Of a stretch of 64,000 nucleotides of DNA, positions 54,942 through 62,276 are shown piece by piece. Location of the stretch: NCBI GenBank assembly GCA_029239755.1, contig JARBUI010000010.1:1-64000 (forward strand). The letters run 5' to 3'. The notes beneath the pieces were generated by a model. That model did not search any database and had not been told where the DNA came from. It saw only the letters and a program-made list of their open reading frames with translations. The translations under genes were made by a program, and so were the position numbers. Within the stretch, counting starts at the first letter, position 1. Every line of letters starts with the position of its first letter. This DNA is from Clostridia bacterium (GTDB lineage: Bacteria > Bacillota > Clostridia > Lachnospirales > Cellulosilyticaceae).

Positions 54942-55811
54942 ATGAATACACAGATTATGGATAAACAGGAAATCAGGAGTCTTGAGTTGTTTGCAAAAAA
55001 GATAAGGCTCAATATGATAAAATCTTTGTTTAACCTAGGGTTTGGTCATTATGGAGGCAGCCTCTCCATCGTAGAAACCCTAGCGGTACTTTATGGCAAA
55101 GTTATGCATATCGATCCCCAAAATCCAAACCTTGTAGAGAGAGATTATTTCATACTTTCAAAAGGGCATGCAGGACCTGCTTATTATGCGGCATTGGCGC
55201 TCACCGGGTACTTTAACTTGGATAGACTTTATACCCTAAATCAATTTGGAACAAAACTGCCCAGCCACCCAGACAGGAGACTGACACCAGGTGTGGATAT
55301 GACTACTGGCTCTTTAGGTCAGGGAATCAGTGCAGCCTGCGGAGTGGCAAAATCTTTTCAGATGGATAGGACTAAGCAATATGTTTACTGTATTGTAGGG
55401 GATGGAGAACTGAATGAGGGGCAGTGCTGGGAAGCTTTTCAATTTGCAGCTCATAACAAGCTAGATCATCTTATAGTTTTTTTAGATGAAAATAAAAAAC
55501 AGCTGGATGGGCCTACTCATGAGGTTTGCCAAACCTATGACTACGCTGAGAAACTCCGGGCTTTTGGTTTTGATACCCAAAAGGTGGACGGAAAAAGTGT
55601 AGAGAAAATTGTTATGGCTGTTGAAGAAGCTAAGAAGACGACAGGCAAGCCGCATATTATCATTCTGGATACTGTAAAAGGCCAAGGGTTTCCTTACTTG
55701 GAACAAAAGGAAGATAACCATCATGTGCGTCCTACAGAAAATGAGAAGGAGATCATCCGTCAGTTTATCGAAGAGTTGGAACAGAAAATAGGAGGGGATA
55801 AAGATGCTTAA
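54942..55811 (+). CDS. Transketolase, N-terminal (ThDP-binding) subunit
   Basis: Half-size transketolase of 289 residues. FGHYGGSLSIVETL, SKGHAGPAYYAALAL and GDGELNEG (153-160) mark the pyrophosphate-binding domain; the motif ends with DENKKQLDG. It overlaps the C-terminal subunit gene by eight bases and is in the PTS operon, so it probably acts on the phosphorylated sugar brought in by the PTS (a ketose phosphate) and transfers a two-carbon unit. It is paralogous to the subunit at 31691 but clearly diverged. Confidence 0.92.
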   Translation: MNTQIMDKQEIRSLELFAKKIRLNMIKSLFNLGFGHYGGSLSIVETLAVLYGKVMHIDPQNPNLVERDYFILSKGHAGPAYYAALALTGYFNLDRLYTLNQFGTKLPSHPDRRLTPGVDMTTGSLGQGISAACGVAKSFQMDRTKQYVYCIVGDGELNEGQCWEAFQFAAHNKLDHLIVFLDENKKQLDGPTHEVCQTYDYAEKLRAFGFDTQKVDGKSVEKIVMAVEEAKKTTGKPHIIILDTVKGQGFPYLEQKEDNHHVRPTENEKEIIRQFIEELEQKIGGDKDA

Positions 55812-56745
55812 GCCTGCTATTTGTGAGATGAGAAAAGTTTATGTAGATACACTGATTGAACTTGCCAAAAGAGATAAGAATATTGTAGTACTAGAAGCTG
55901 ATCTTGCGGGTGCTATCGGTACGAAGCGGTTTGGTGAGATTTATCCGAATCAATATATTAACTGTGGTATTATGGAAGCTAATATGGTAGGGGTGGCAGC
56001 AGGGTTATCCTTAACTGGTAAGCATTCATTCATCCATACTTTTAGTTCTTTTGCAGCCAGAAGAGCCTTTGATCAGATTTTCATGTCGCTTGCTTATGCC
56101 GGGCTTGACGCTGTCATGCTTGGCTCAGATGCCGGTATAACCAGCGAACATAATGGGGGTACCCATATGTCTTTTGAGGATATAGGACTTATGCGTATGC
56201 TCCCCAACTGCATCGTAACAGAAGCTTCTGATGAGGTCATGTTAAAAAAGCTCCTTCTTAAAGCTTATGAAAAAGGGGGGCTATGGTATATACGTACTTC
56301 CCGTAAGAAAGTACCAAGGATTTATGATTTGGATGAGAATTTTGAAATAGGAACTGCTAAGGTTGTAAAGGATGGAAACGATGTTGCAATTCTTGCCTAC
56401 GGTATCAGTGTGGCTGATGCATATGAAGGTGCTATGCTGCTGGAGACGGAAGGAATCCGGGCTGCTGTAATAGATATGTTTTCCATACAACCACTGGATT
56501 TTCAAATGATCCTCCATTATGCCGATAAAACCGGCGCTATAGTTACTGTTGAAAATCATCAAATTGCAGGAGGTCTTGGAAGTGCCACTGCTGAAGTGCT
56601 GGCTGAAAATAAGAAGGCAGTGAAATTTACAAGGCTTGGTATAAAGGGACGGTATGGTCAAACGGGAACGATAGACTATTTGAAAAAGGATTATGGTATT
56701 GATAAATATTCTATTGCTGACCAAGTAAAAAAACTGCTTGGATAA
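55804..56745 (+). CDS. Transketolase, C-terminal subunit
   Basis: Partner half of 313 residues with the pyrimidine-binding domain (INCGIMEANMVGVAAGLSL, containing the ThDP-activating Glu) and the C-terminal domain (about 185-310, AIVTVENHQIAGGLGSA). A ribosome site (AGGAGGGG) lies in the end of the N-terminal subunit gene. It is the last gene of the PTS-transketolase operon and is followed by a terminator. Together with the N-terminal subunit it would form an alpha2beta2-type transketolase. Confidence 0.92.
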   Translation: MLKPAICEMRKVYVDTLIELAKRDKNIVVLEADLAGAIGTKRFGEIYPNQYINCGIMEANMVGVAAGLSLTGKHSFIHTFSSFAARRAFDQIFMSLAYAGLDAVMLGSDAGITSEHNGGTHMSFEDIGLMRMLPNCIVTEASDEVMLKKLLLKAYEKGGLWYIRTSRKKVPRIYDLDENFEIGTAKVVKDGNDVAILAYGISVADAYEGAMLLETEGIRAAVIDMFSIQPLDFQMILHYADKTGAIVTVENHQIAGGLGSATAEVLAENKKAVKFTRLGIKGRYGQTGTIDYLKKDYGIDKYSIADQVKKLLG

Positions 56746-56781
56746 GACTTCTAAGAGAAGCCGTGGGCTTTACAGGATAAG

Positions 56782-56810
56782 GGTACCTCAAATTAATGAG
56801 GTATCTTTTT
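56782..56810 (+). terminator. Terminator of the PTS-transketolase operon
   Basis: GGTACCTCA pairs with TGAGGTATC (one G-T) around AATTAA, then TTTTT. Confidence 0.85.
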
Positions 56811-56900
56811 GGATTGTCATGACTTGTAATTTTACAATAAGAAGACTATTATAAAATTACAAATTAAAGAAATTAGTTTACTTTTAGGAGGCCATAAATA

Positions 56901-57422
56901 ATGAACGATACAATTAAAACTATTTTAGCGAGACGAAGTGTGCGCAGTTATCTGCAAAAACAAATTACAGATGAAGAACTGCAGGCTGTTTTAGAAGCAG
57001 GGAAGTTCGCTCCTAGCGCGATGAATCAGCAGCCCTGTCATTTTGTTGCGGTGCAAAATAAAGAGGTTATGGAAAAAATTAGTAATGGGTGCAAAGCTGC
57101 TATAGGAAGAGATATTGACCCGTTTTATCATGCTCCAACAATAGTCATAGTTTTCGCTGATCAGGGAGCAATTGCACCTGTTCAAGATGCAAGTCTTGCT
57201 CTTGAAAATATGATGATAGCTGCAGCGTCACTAGGTTTATCAAGCTGCTGGATTCATTCAGTTAATGCTTTTTTTACTCAGGATGCAGGAAAAGAAATGA
57301 AAAAAGAATGGGGTATTCCAGACGATTATATGAGTGTCGGTTCTTGTATTTTAGGTTATAATGCAGGAGAAATGCCAAGTGCGCCGCCGAGGAAACAGGA
57401 GACAGTTACTATTATTAAATAG
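56901..57422 (+). CDS. Nitroreductase-family FMN oxidoreductase
   Basis: Flavin-dependent NAD(P)H oxidoreductase of 173 residues. RRSVRSYLQKQITDEEL is the family's N-terminal FMN-binding start, and FAPSAMNQQPCHFVAV and GLSSCWIHS follow in the expected order. These small enzymes reduce nitro compounds, quinones or unknown electron acceptors. A good ribosome site (TAGGAGG) and a preceding terminator indicate its own transcription unit. The role in this organism is not evident. Confidence 0.9.
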   Translation: MNDTIKTILARRSVRSYLQKQITDEELQAVLEAGKFAPSAMNQQPCHFVAVQNKEVMEKISNGCKAAIGRDIDPFYHAPTIVIVFADQGAIAPVQDASLALENMMIAAASLGLSSCWIHSVNAFFTQDAGKEMKKEWGIPDDYMSVGSCILGYNAGEMPSAPPRKQETVTIIK

Positions 57423-57553
57423 AATGAGAGAGAGCAAGATAATGAACACATTATTTACATCACACTTATATCACTTAGGTTTCTTGCCTCTTTTTGTTAA
57501 ATTCGACATGGTAGATGCCATCATTTTAAAGAAATTAAGAAGGGGGATGTAAA

Positions 57554-58534
57554 ATGAAAACTATTCGATGGGGAATTATAGGTTGTGGTGATGTGACTGA
57601 GGTGAAAAGCGGACCAGGTTTTCAAAGGGCAGAGCATTCAGAACTCATTGCTGTTATGAGACGACAAGGTGAATTAGCACAAGATTATGCCAAACGCCAT
57701 CAAGTTAAAAAATGGTATGATGATGCTGATGCACTAATCAACGACCCAGAAGTAGATGTGGTCTATATTGCCACACCGCCGGCATATCACATGGAATATA
57801 CGCTTCGTTGTGCTAAAGCAGGTAAGCCTGTCTATGTTGAAAAACCTATGGCAAGAAATTATAATGAATGTGAAGCTATGATAGAAGCTTGTCAAAAAGC
57901 CAATGTACAGTTGTTTGTGGCTTATTATAGAAGGGCTTTGCCACGGTTTTTGAAAATAAAAGAATTAATTGAACAAGAGCGTATTGGAGAAATACGTTTT
58001 GTAACTACAACTTTATACCAGAAACCGCGTAAAGATGAATACGCAGAAGCAACAAGACCCTGGAGAGTTATACCAGAGATAGCTGGAGCAGGTAAATTTT
58101 TGGACTTAGCTTCACATACCTTAGATATTTTTGATTTCATTTTAGGGCCAATTAGTGAGGCAGATGGGATGGCATCTAACCAGGCAGGACTTTATAAAGC
58201 AGAAGATATTGTTACAGCGAATTTAAAGTTTAGTTCAGGGATTCATGGTGTTGGAACATGGTGTTTTACAGCTTATGAAGATTATGATATGAACGAAATT
58301 GTTGGAAGTAAAGGGAAAATTAAGTTTTCAACTTTTAGGAATGAGCCAATCGAGCTTATAACGAGTACAGAGAAGATGTTATTTCCGATAGATAACCCAA
58401 TTCATATACAGCAGCCTCTCATTCAAACAATTGTTGATGAGCTAAGAGGTATGGGGAAATGTCAAAGTAAAGGAATCGATGGGGCTAGAACCAATAAAGT
58501 TATGGACAAAATTCTTAAAGAATATAAGTGGTAG
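57554..58534 (+). CDS. Gfo/Idh/MocA-family sugar dehydrogenase
   Basis: NAD(P)-dependent oxidoreductase of 326 residues acting on sugars or cyclitols. The Rossmann start is WGIIGCGDVTE; VDVVYIATPPAYHMEY and YVEKPMARN (with the conserved Lys of EKP) follow. The expected active-site region is FLDLASHTLDIFDFILG, with Asp and His for catalysis. The substrate is unknown; myo-inositol-like compounds, glucose derivatives or deoxy sugars are all possible. A ribosome site (AAGGGGG) lies upstream, and the PHP gene follows closely, so the two are probably co-transcribed. Confidence 0.9.
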   Translation: MKTIRWGIIGCGDVTEVKSGPGFQRAEHSELIAVMRRQGELAQDYAKRHQVKKWYDDADALINDPEVDVVYIATPPAYHMEYTLRCAKAGKPVYVEKPMARNYNECEAMIEACQKANVQLFVAYYRRALPRFLKIKELIEQERIGEIRFVTTTLYQKPRKDEYAEATRPWRVIPEIAGAGKFLDLASHTLDIFDFILGPISEADGMASNQAGLYKAEDIVTANLKFSSGIHGVGTWCFTAYEDYDMNEIVGSKGKIKFSTFRNEPIELITSTEKMLFPIDNPIHIQQPLIQTIVDELRGMGKCQSKGIDGARTNKVMDKILKEYKW

Positions 58535-58557
58535 TGCTAGAAAGGATAAGTATATTG

Positions 58558-59427
58558 ATGATAGATTTACATGTACATTCATATGTATCTGACGGAAGCT
58601 GCAGTCCAAGGGAAATCATAAAGATGGCCTATGATAAAAAGCTGTATGCAGTGGCGCTGACAGATCATGACAATATAGAAGGAATCGATGAAGCGGAAAG
58701 AGAAGCTAACAAGTATAATATAAAATTTTTGAAGGGGATTGAAATAAGTGTATCCTATGAAGAAGGAAGGCTGCTTCATATTTTGGGACTTGGTATAGAT
58801 CCTGCAAATGAATATTTTCTAAACGTATACAACAGACTTAGAAAATTAAGAGAAGAGAAGCTGGAAAACATTTTGTGGACTTTAAAAAAACAAGATATTT
58901 TTATGAACACAGAGGAATTAAAAAAGCATGCTGCAGGTAAATATCTGGATAGACAAGCTGTAGCTAAGTGCTTAGTTGAAAAAAACATATGCAGAGATGT
59001 TCCAGAGGCATGGCAGAAGTACTTAGATCCCGTGCCTTATGGTAAGGGAGAACTTTTAGAGGCTGACGAGGCTGTGGATATCATAAAAAAGTCGGGAGGA
59101 CTTTCATTTCTGGCACATTATCATAAAAGAATAGGATTAGAGGGATATACGAAGCAAGAGGCAGAGGAACATATAAAATATCTAGTATCTCTAGGGATGG
59201 ATGGGATAGAACGTTATTATCCGTCTTATAGTGATGAACACATTGAATATGCAGAGTATTTGATACATAAGTATAACCTGATTCCTTCAGGTGGTACAGA
59301 TTTTCATGGAAGCAATAGGCCTGAGATAGCTCTTGGAAGCGGCGAAAACAGATTTTTTGTTCCTGACAGCATATATGAAAATATTAGATTAGAGCTTTCA
59401 AAGCGGACAGATGAGAGAATGAGCTAG
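58558..59427 (+). CDS. PHP-domain phosphoesterase (YciV/RNase AM-like)
   Basis: Metal-dependent phosphoesterase of 289 residues. The PHP motifs are all visible: DLHVHSYVSDGS (metal ligands), LTDHDNIEGI, GIEISVSY, LAHYHKR and GGTDFHGSN. Relatives hydrolyse 3',5'-nucleoside bisphosphates or trim RNA 5' ends. I chose the ATG at 58558, following GAAAGGATAAG; the frame is open from 58528, overlapping the previous gene. The downstream repeat hairpin at 59561-59609 probably ends the transcript. Confidence 0.85.
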   Translation: MIDLHVHSYVSDGSCSPREIIKMAYDKKLYAVALTDHDNIEGIDEAEREANKYNIKFLKGIEISVSYEEGRLLHILGLGIDPANEYFLNVYNRLRKLREEKLENILWTLKKQDIFMNTEELKKHAAGKYLDRQAVAKCLVEKNICRDVPEAWQKYLDPVPYGKGELLEADEAVDIIKKSGGLSFLAHYHKRIGLEGYTKQEAEEHIKYLVSLGMDGIERYYPSYSDEHIEYAEYLIHKYNLIPSGGTDFHGSNRPEIALGSGENRFFVPDSIYENIRLELSKRTDERMS

Positions 59428-59451
59428 AGGAGCTATGGGCTAGAATAGTAA

Positions 59452-59610
59452 GCTGTATTTGAAAGTACATGCAGGGGTACTCTTCTTCAAATGGTATTGA
59501 GGCAGAACATAGGGTAGGGTCAGGAAAACATAGTTTTATCTATGCTTATTAAGTAATTTTAAAAGCAAGTTGGGAATCATATGAGTAAACACATTCCTAA
59601 CTTGCTTTTT
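59452..59610. repeat. Direct repeat, copy 1 (two-hairpin element)
   Basis: Begins with a TATTTGAAAGTACATGCAG motif (small inverted repeat AGTAC...GTACT at 59464-59481) and ends about 80 bases later with a long hairpin, AAAAGCAAGTTGGGAAT with ATTCCTAACTTGCTTTT (59561-59609). Both ends reappear in the same order and orientation at 60264-60407. The second hairpin is a good bidirectional terminator for the PHP gene and the DUF6143 gene. Confidence 0.7.
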
Positions 59611-59638
59611 TGTGAAATAAATCATGAGTAACCAAGCT

Positions 59639-60166
59639 TCAACAAAACTTCTCCTCCCACCAACCAAAAGCAAGCTTTGTACTATTAGATGCAGCGGGTA
59701 AAAAGCCTCCAAGATAAATAAGAATAGATTCTCTAGGGCCAAGGATAATCTGACCCCCATCTACTACTAAAGTTGAGTAGGGAGGGACTATTCTGCTAAA
59801 TATTGGAACACCATAAGTGGGCGGCTCTGTAGACGTAGGTAAATATTTAATTTGGCCTATTGGAATGGGCTCAGGGCAAATAGCTGTGTTCGTGCAGCTC
59901 ACTAAGTTACTTATCGTGCCATTATGAAAGGTTGATCCTAGATAAAATTCAGCTGATATGCTAGCAGATGAAACATTTGTTATAGTCATAGCATTTACGT
60001 AGATATTTTTGTTTGACTTCTTAGGGTTTACTAATGCAGCTAAAGTATGTTCAGTTTGAGCAGCTAAAAAGGGAGTTTGACCGATGAAATATCTGCCTTT
60101 TTTAGATTCATATAAGGGATATTCTACAGATGCCTCAATTGAAATATTTTCGTTACAATATGACAT
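59639..60166 (-). CDS. DUF6143-family protein
   Basis: A 175-residue protein that matches the DUF6143 pattern as I recall it: GRYFIGQTPFLAAQ near the start, ALVNPKKSNKNIYVNAMTITN, the central NTAICPEPIPIGQ and IVPPYSTLVVDGG towards the end. Family members occur in spore-forming Firmicutes and are thought to be surface or spore-associated; function is unproven. I chose the ATG at 60166 on the minus strand, which follows AAGGTGAT; an ATG at 60181 lies inside the region before that site. A sporulation-like promoter lies about 50 bases upstream. The gene lies between two copies of a direct repeat. Confidence 0.75.
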   Translation of the reverse strand: MSYCNENISIEASVEYPLYESKKGRYFIGQTPFLAAQTEHTLAALVNPKKSNKNIYVNAMTITNVSSASISAEFYLGSTFHNGTISNLVSCTNTAICPEPIPIGQIKYLPTSTEPPTYGVPIFSRIVPPYSTLVVDGGQIILGPRESILIYLGGFLPAASNSTKLAFGWWEEKFC

Positions 60167-60214
60167 ACCAATCACCTTCACATCGATTTTAAAGAAATAT
60201 TATTTTGTGTAATG

Positions 60215-60245
60215 TATAGTATGTCTAATATACACAACATGTTAC
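60215..60245 (-). promoter_or_regulatory. Possible sporulation (sigma-K/sigma-E-like) promoter
   Basis: On the minus strand CATACTATA fits the sigma-K -10 pattern CATAnnnTA (it occupies 60215-60223), with AC about 17 bases further upstream as a -35 remnant. It would start transcription about 40 bases before the DUF6143 gene. Short consensus; treat as tentative. Confidence 0.35.
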
Positions 60246-60263
60246 CAAAAAAATCTTAAGCAA

Positions 60264-60407
60264 CCTGTGTTTAAAAGTACACGCTGGTGTACTCATTAAT
60301 CCATTTAGTTTACTGTACAAAAATGCTAGGATGAAAGAAATTGGTCGAATCAGATTAAAAGCAAGTCAGGAATCATGTGAGTAAACACATCCCTAACTTG
60401 TTTTTTT
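60264..60407. repeat. Direct repeat, copy 2 (two-hairpin element)
   Basis: Second copy of the element at 59452-59610, about 800 bases away. Here the first inverted repeat is perfect (AGTACAC-GCTG-GTGTACT, 60276-60293). The second hairpin is AAAAGCAAGTCAGGAAT with ATCCCTAACTTGTTTTT (60357-60407). The middle parts of the two copies are not alike. The gap 60167-60479 holds this repeat, the DUF6143 promoter and the kinase ribosome site, but no gene. Confidence 0.7.
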
Positions 60408-60479
60408 ATATAATAATTTATAGATGGTTAAGAGTATGCTATCATTTTATATAGAGAAAACGAAAAGAGGGGGGATCAT

Positions 60480-62276
60480 ATGGGGTTTGGTAAAAAAATG
60501 CTAATAGTCTATTCTTTGATCGTGGCACTAGCAATCGGGTTATTAAGTGGAGCATTTTACTACTATAGTTCAAAAACATTTGAAAATAATAGCCGAGAGT
60601 CTATGAAATCTATGGTAGAGAAAATGTCCCAGCAGCTAGAACAGTTAGAGAGTCCTATGGAATTCATCTCCCTATACTTTATAGGGAATAATGAATTTAG
60701 AAGATCGGTAGCCACACTAAGCTATATGAATAGGCAAGATTTATCTAATGGGATATATATTCATGAAGCTAATCACATTATAAAAAGTATGCTTTATCAG
60801 GATTCTATTGCCCGAAACTTTCATAGTGTCAATATATTTAATGAGAAAGGTGACTTTTTTACAAGTGACTATGGAAAAGAAGTACTGCCAGAAAATATTT
60901 TAAATAAAATAAGCAGACTTCCTTGGTTAGAACAAGTAAAAGCATTAAATGGGAAGAAGCTGCTGCTTACCCCGTATTATGATCCATGGTGGGAAAAAGA
61001 TGAAAAGGTTTTTGGCTTAGTACGGACAATAGAAGGGGAAAAGGGGGAAACAGGATATATAGAAGTTCAAATGTCCTATAAACAAATAGAGAAGATTTTT
61101 AATCTGCCTAACGATAAGAATACGCGTATGCTCGTTATTACAAAAGATAATAAAATTTTATATAGCAATAATATTACTACTGCAAGGCTTATTAAGCATT
61201 ATATGGAGACAGCTGTAAAGCAAAGAAAAAACGTAGAATCCTCTAAAAACCCTATAATAGGAGTAGAAGAAATCATTGCAAAACAAGTGTCAGAAAAGTT
61301 AGGGGTCACTATTGTTATGATACAAGACAAAGCGGATCTTTTAAAACCTTTTGAGGTAGCAGGGCAGCTGGTTTTTGGTATTGGGCTCAGTATCATGGCT
61401 ATTTCATTAGCAGGGGTTTATATTTTTTCGAGATACCTTACAAAACCTATTAGAACACTAAAAGAGACCATGGAAAAGATAGAAATAAACAATTTACCAG
61501 ACTATGTTCCGCTAGAAAGTAAAAATAATGAAATTGATGCGCTTAATGAATCATTTCAAAATCTAAAAAGGAGATTAAAAGACTCCATAGACCGAGAATT
61601 AAAATCACAGTCTTTAAAAATGCAGGCAAATTTTGATTCCCTGCAAGCACAGATTAATCCTCATTTTTTATACAATATTTTAAATGTCATATCTGGGAAA
61701 GGAATGGAGATTGGGAATGAAGAAATAGGAGAAATGTGTGACAGCATTGCTTCCATGCTAAGATATTCTACAGCTACAACAAAAAGAGAGGCTACTATAA
61801 AAGAAGAGATAGATCATGTTGAAAATTATCTAGTACTTATGAAAAAGAGGTTTGAAGATGGATTAGAATTTGATATACAAATAGACAAAGAGCTGTTAGA
61901 GCTTCAGATACCTAAAATAGTTCTAGAGCCTCTTGTTGAAAACGCTATTCATCATGGTTTTCATAATATATCAAGGGTAATGCGGATAAGTATAGCAGGT
62001 GTTGTGGAAAAAGACTATTGGAGTATTTGTATACGGGATAATGGACAGGGGTTTGATAAAAAGGTTCTGAAAGATCTCTATAAAAAACTAGATGAAACGA
62101 AAAAAAAGTTAGCTCATGATAATGAATGTGTACAGCTTGAAATGGGAGGAATGGGTATAGTGAGTACTTATGCCAGGTTACTTTTATTTTATAAAGATGG
62201 GATTGATTTTCAGATAGAAAACATACCAAGTGGAGGAGCAATGATTAAGTTATCAGGAGGACTGAATAATGTATAG
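60480..62276 (+). CDS. Sensor histidine kinase, LytS/YesM family (paralogue of 12478-14292)
   Basis: Membrane kinase of 598 residues: TM1 (about 7-28), extracellular sensor (about 30-290), TM2 (about 297-318), HAMP (about 318-372), His_kinase domain with H395 in QINPHFLYNILNVIS, HATPase domain (NAIHHGF, DNGQGF, GGMGI). Segments of the sensor (SMLYQDSIARNFHSVNIFNEKGDF) align with the kinase at 12478, so the two arose by duplication. A ribosome site (GAGGGGGG) precedes the ATG, and the regulator gene overlaps by eight bases. Confidence 0.93.
   Translation: MGFGKKMLIVYSLIVALAIGLLSGAFYYYSSKTFENNSRESMKSMVEKMSQQLEQLESPMEFISLYFIGNNEFRRSVATLSYMNRQDLSNGIYIHEANHIIKSMLYQDSIARNFHSVNIFNEKGDFFTSDYGKEVLPENILNKISRLPWLEQVKALNGKKLLLTPYYDPWWEKDEKVFGLVRTIEGEKGETGYIEVQMSYKQIEKIFNLPNDKNTRMLVITKDNKILYSNNITTARLIKHYMETAVKQRKNVESSKNPIIGVEEIIAKQVSEKLGVTIVMIQDKADLLKPFEVAGQLVFGIGLSIMAISLAGVYIFSRYLTKPIRTLKETMEKIEINNLPDYVPLESKNNEIDALNESFQNLKRRLKDSIDRELKSQSLKMQANFDSLQAQINPHFLYNILNVISGKGMEIGNEEIGEMCDSIASMLRYSTATTKREATIKEEIDHVENYLVLMKKRFEDGLEFDIQIDKELLELQIPKIVLEPLVENAIHHGFHNISRVMRISIAGVVEKDYWSICIRDNGQGFDKKVLKDLYKKLDETKKKLAHDNECVQLEMGGMGIVSTYARLLLFYKDGIDFQIENIPSGGAMIKLSGGLNNV

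Noticed and set aside
56281-56724. 147-codon minus-strand frame inside the transketolase C-subunit gene
   Set aside because: Shadow of a well-supported gene; no start signal and low-complexity composition.
57424-57552. Short + strand ORF of about 42 codons between the nitroreductase and the Gfo/Idh/MocA gene
   Set aside because: No ribosome site at its start and no recognisable family; probably only a spacer that happens to be open.
59536-59760. Minus-strand 74-codon frame overlapping the end of the DUF6143 gene
   Set aside because: Runs through a repeat hairpin and overlaps the better-supported DUF6143 frame.
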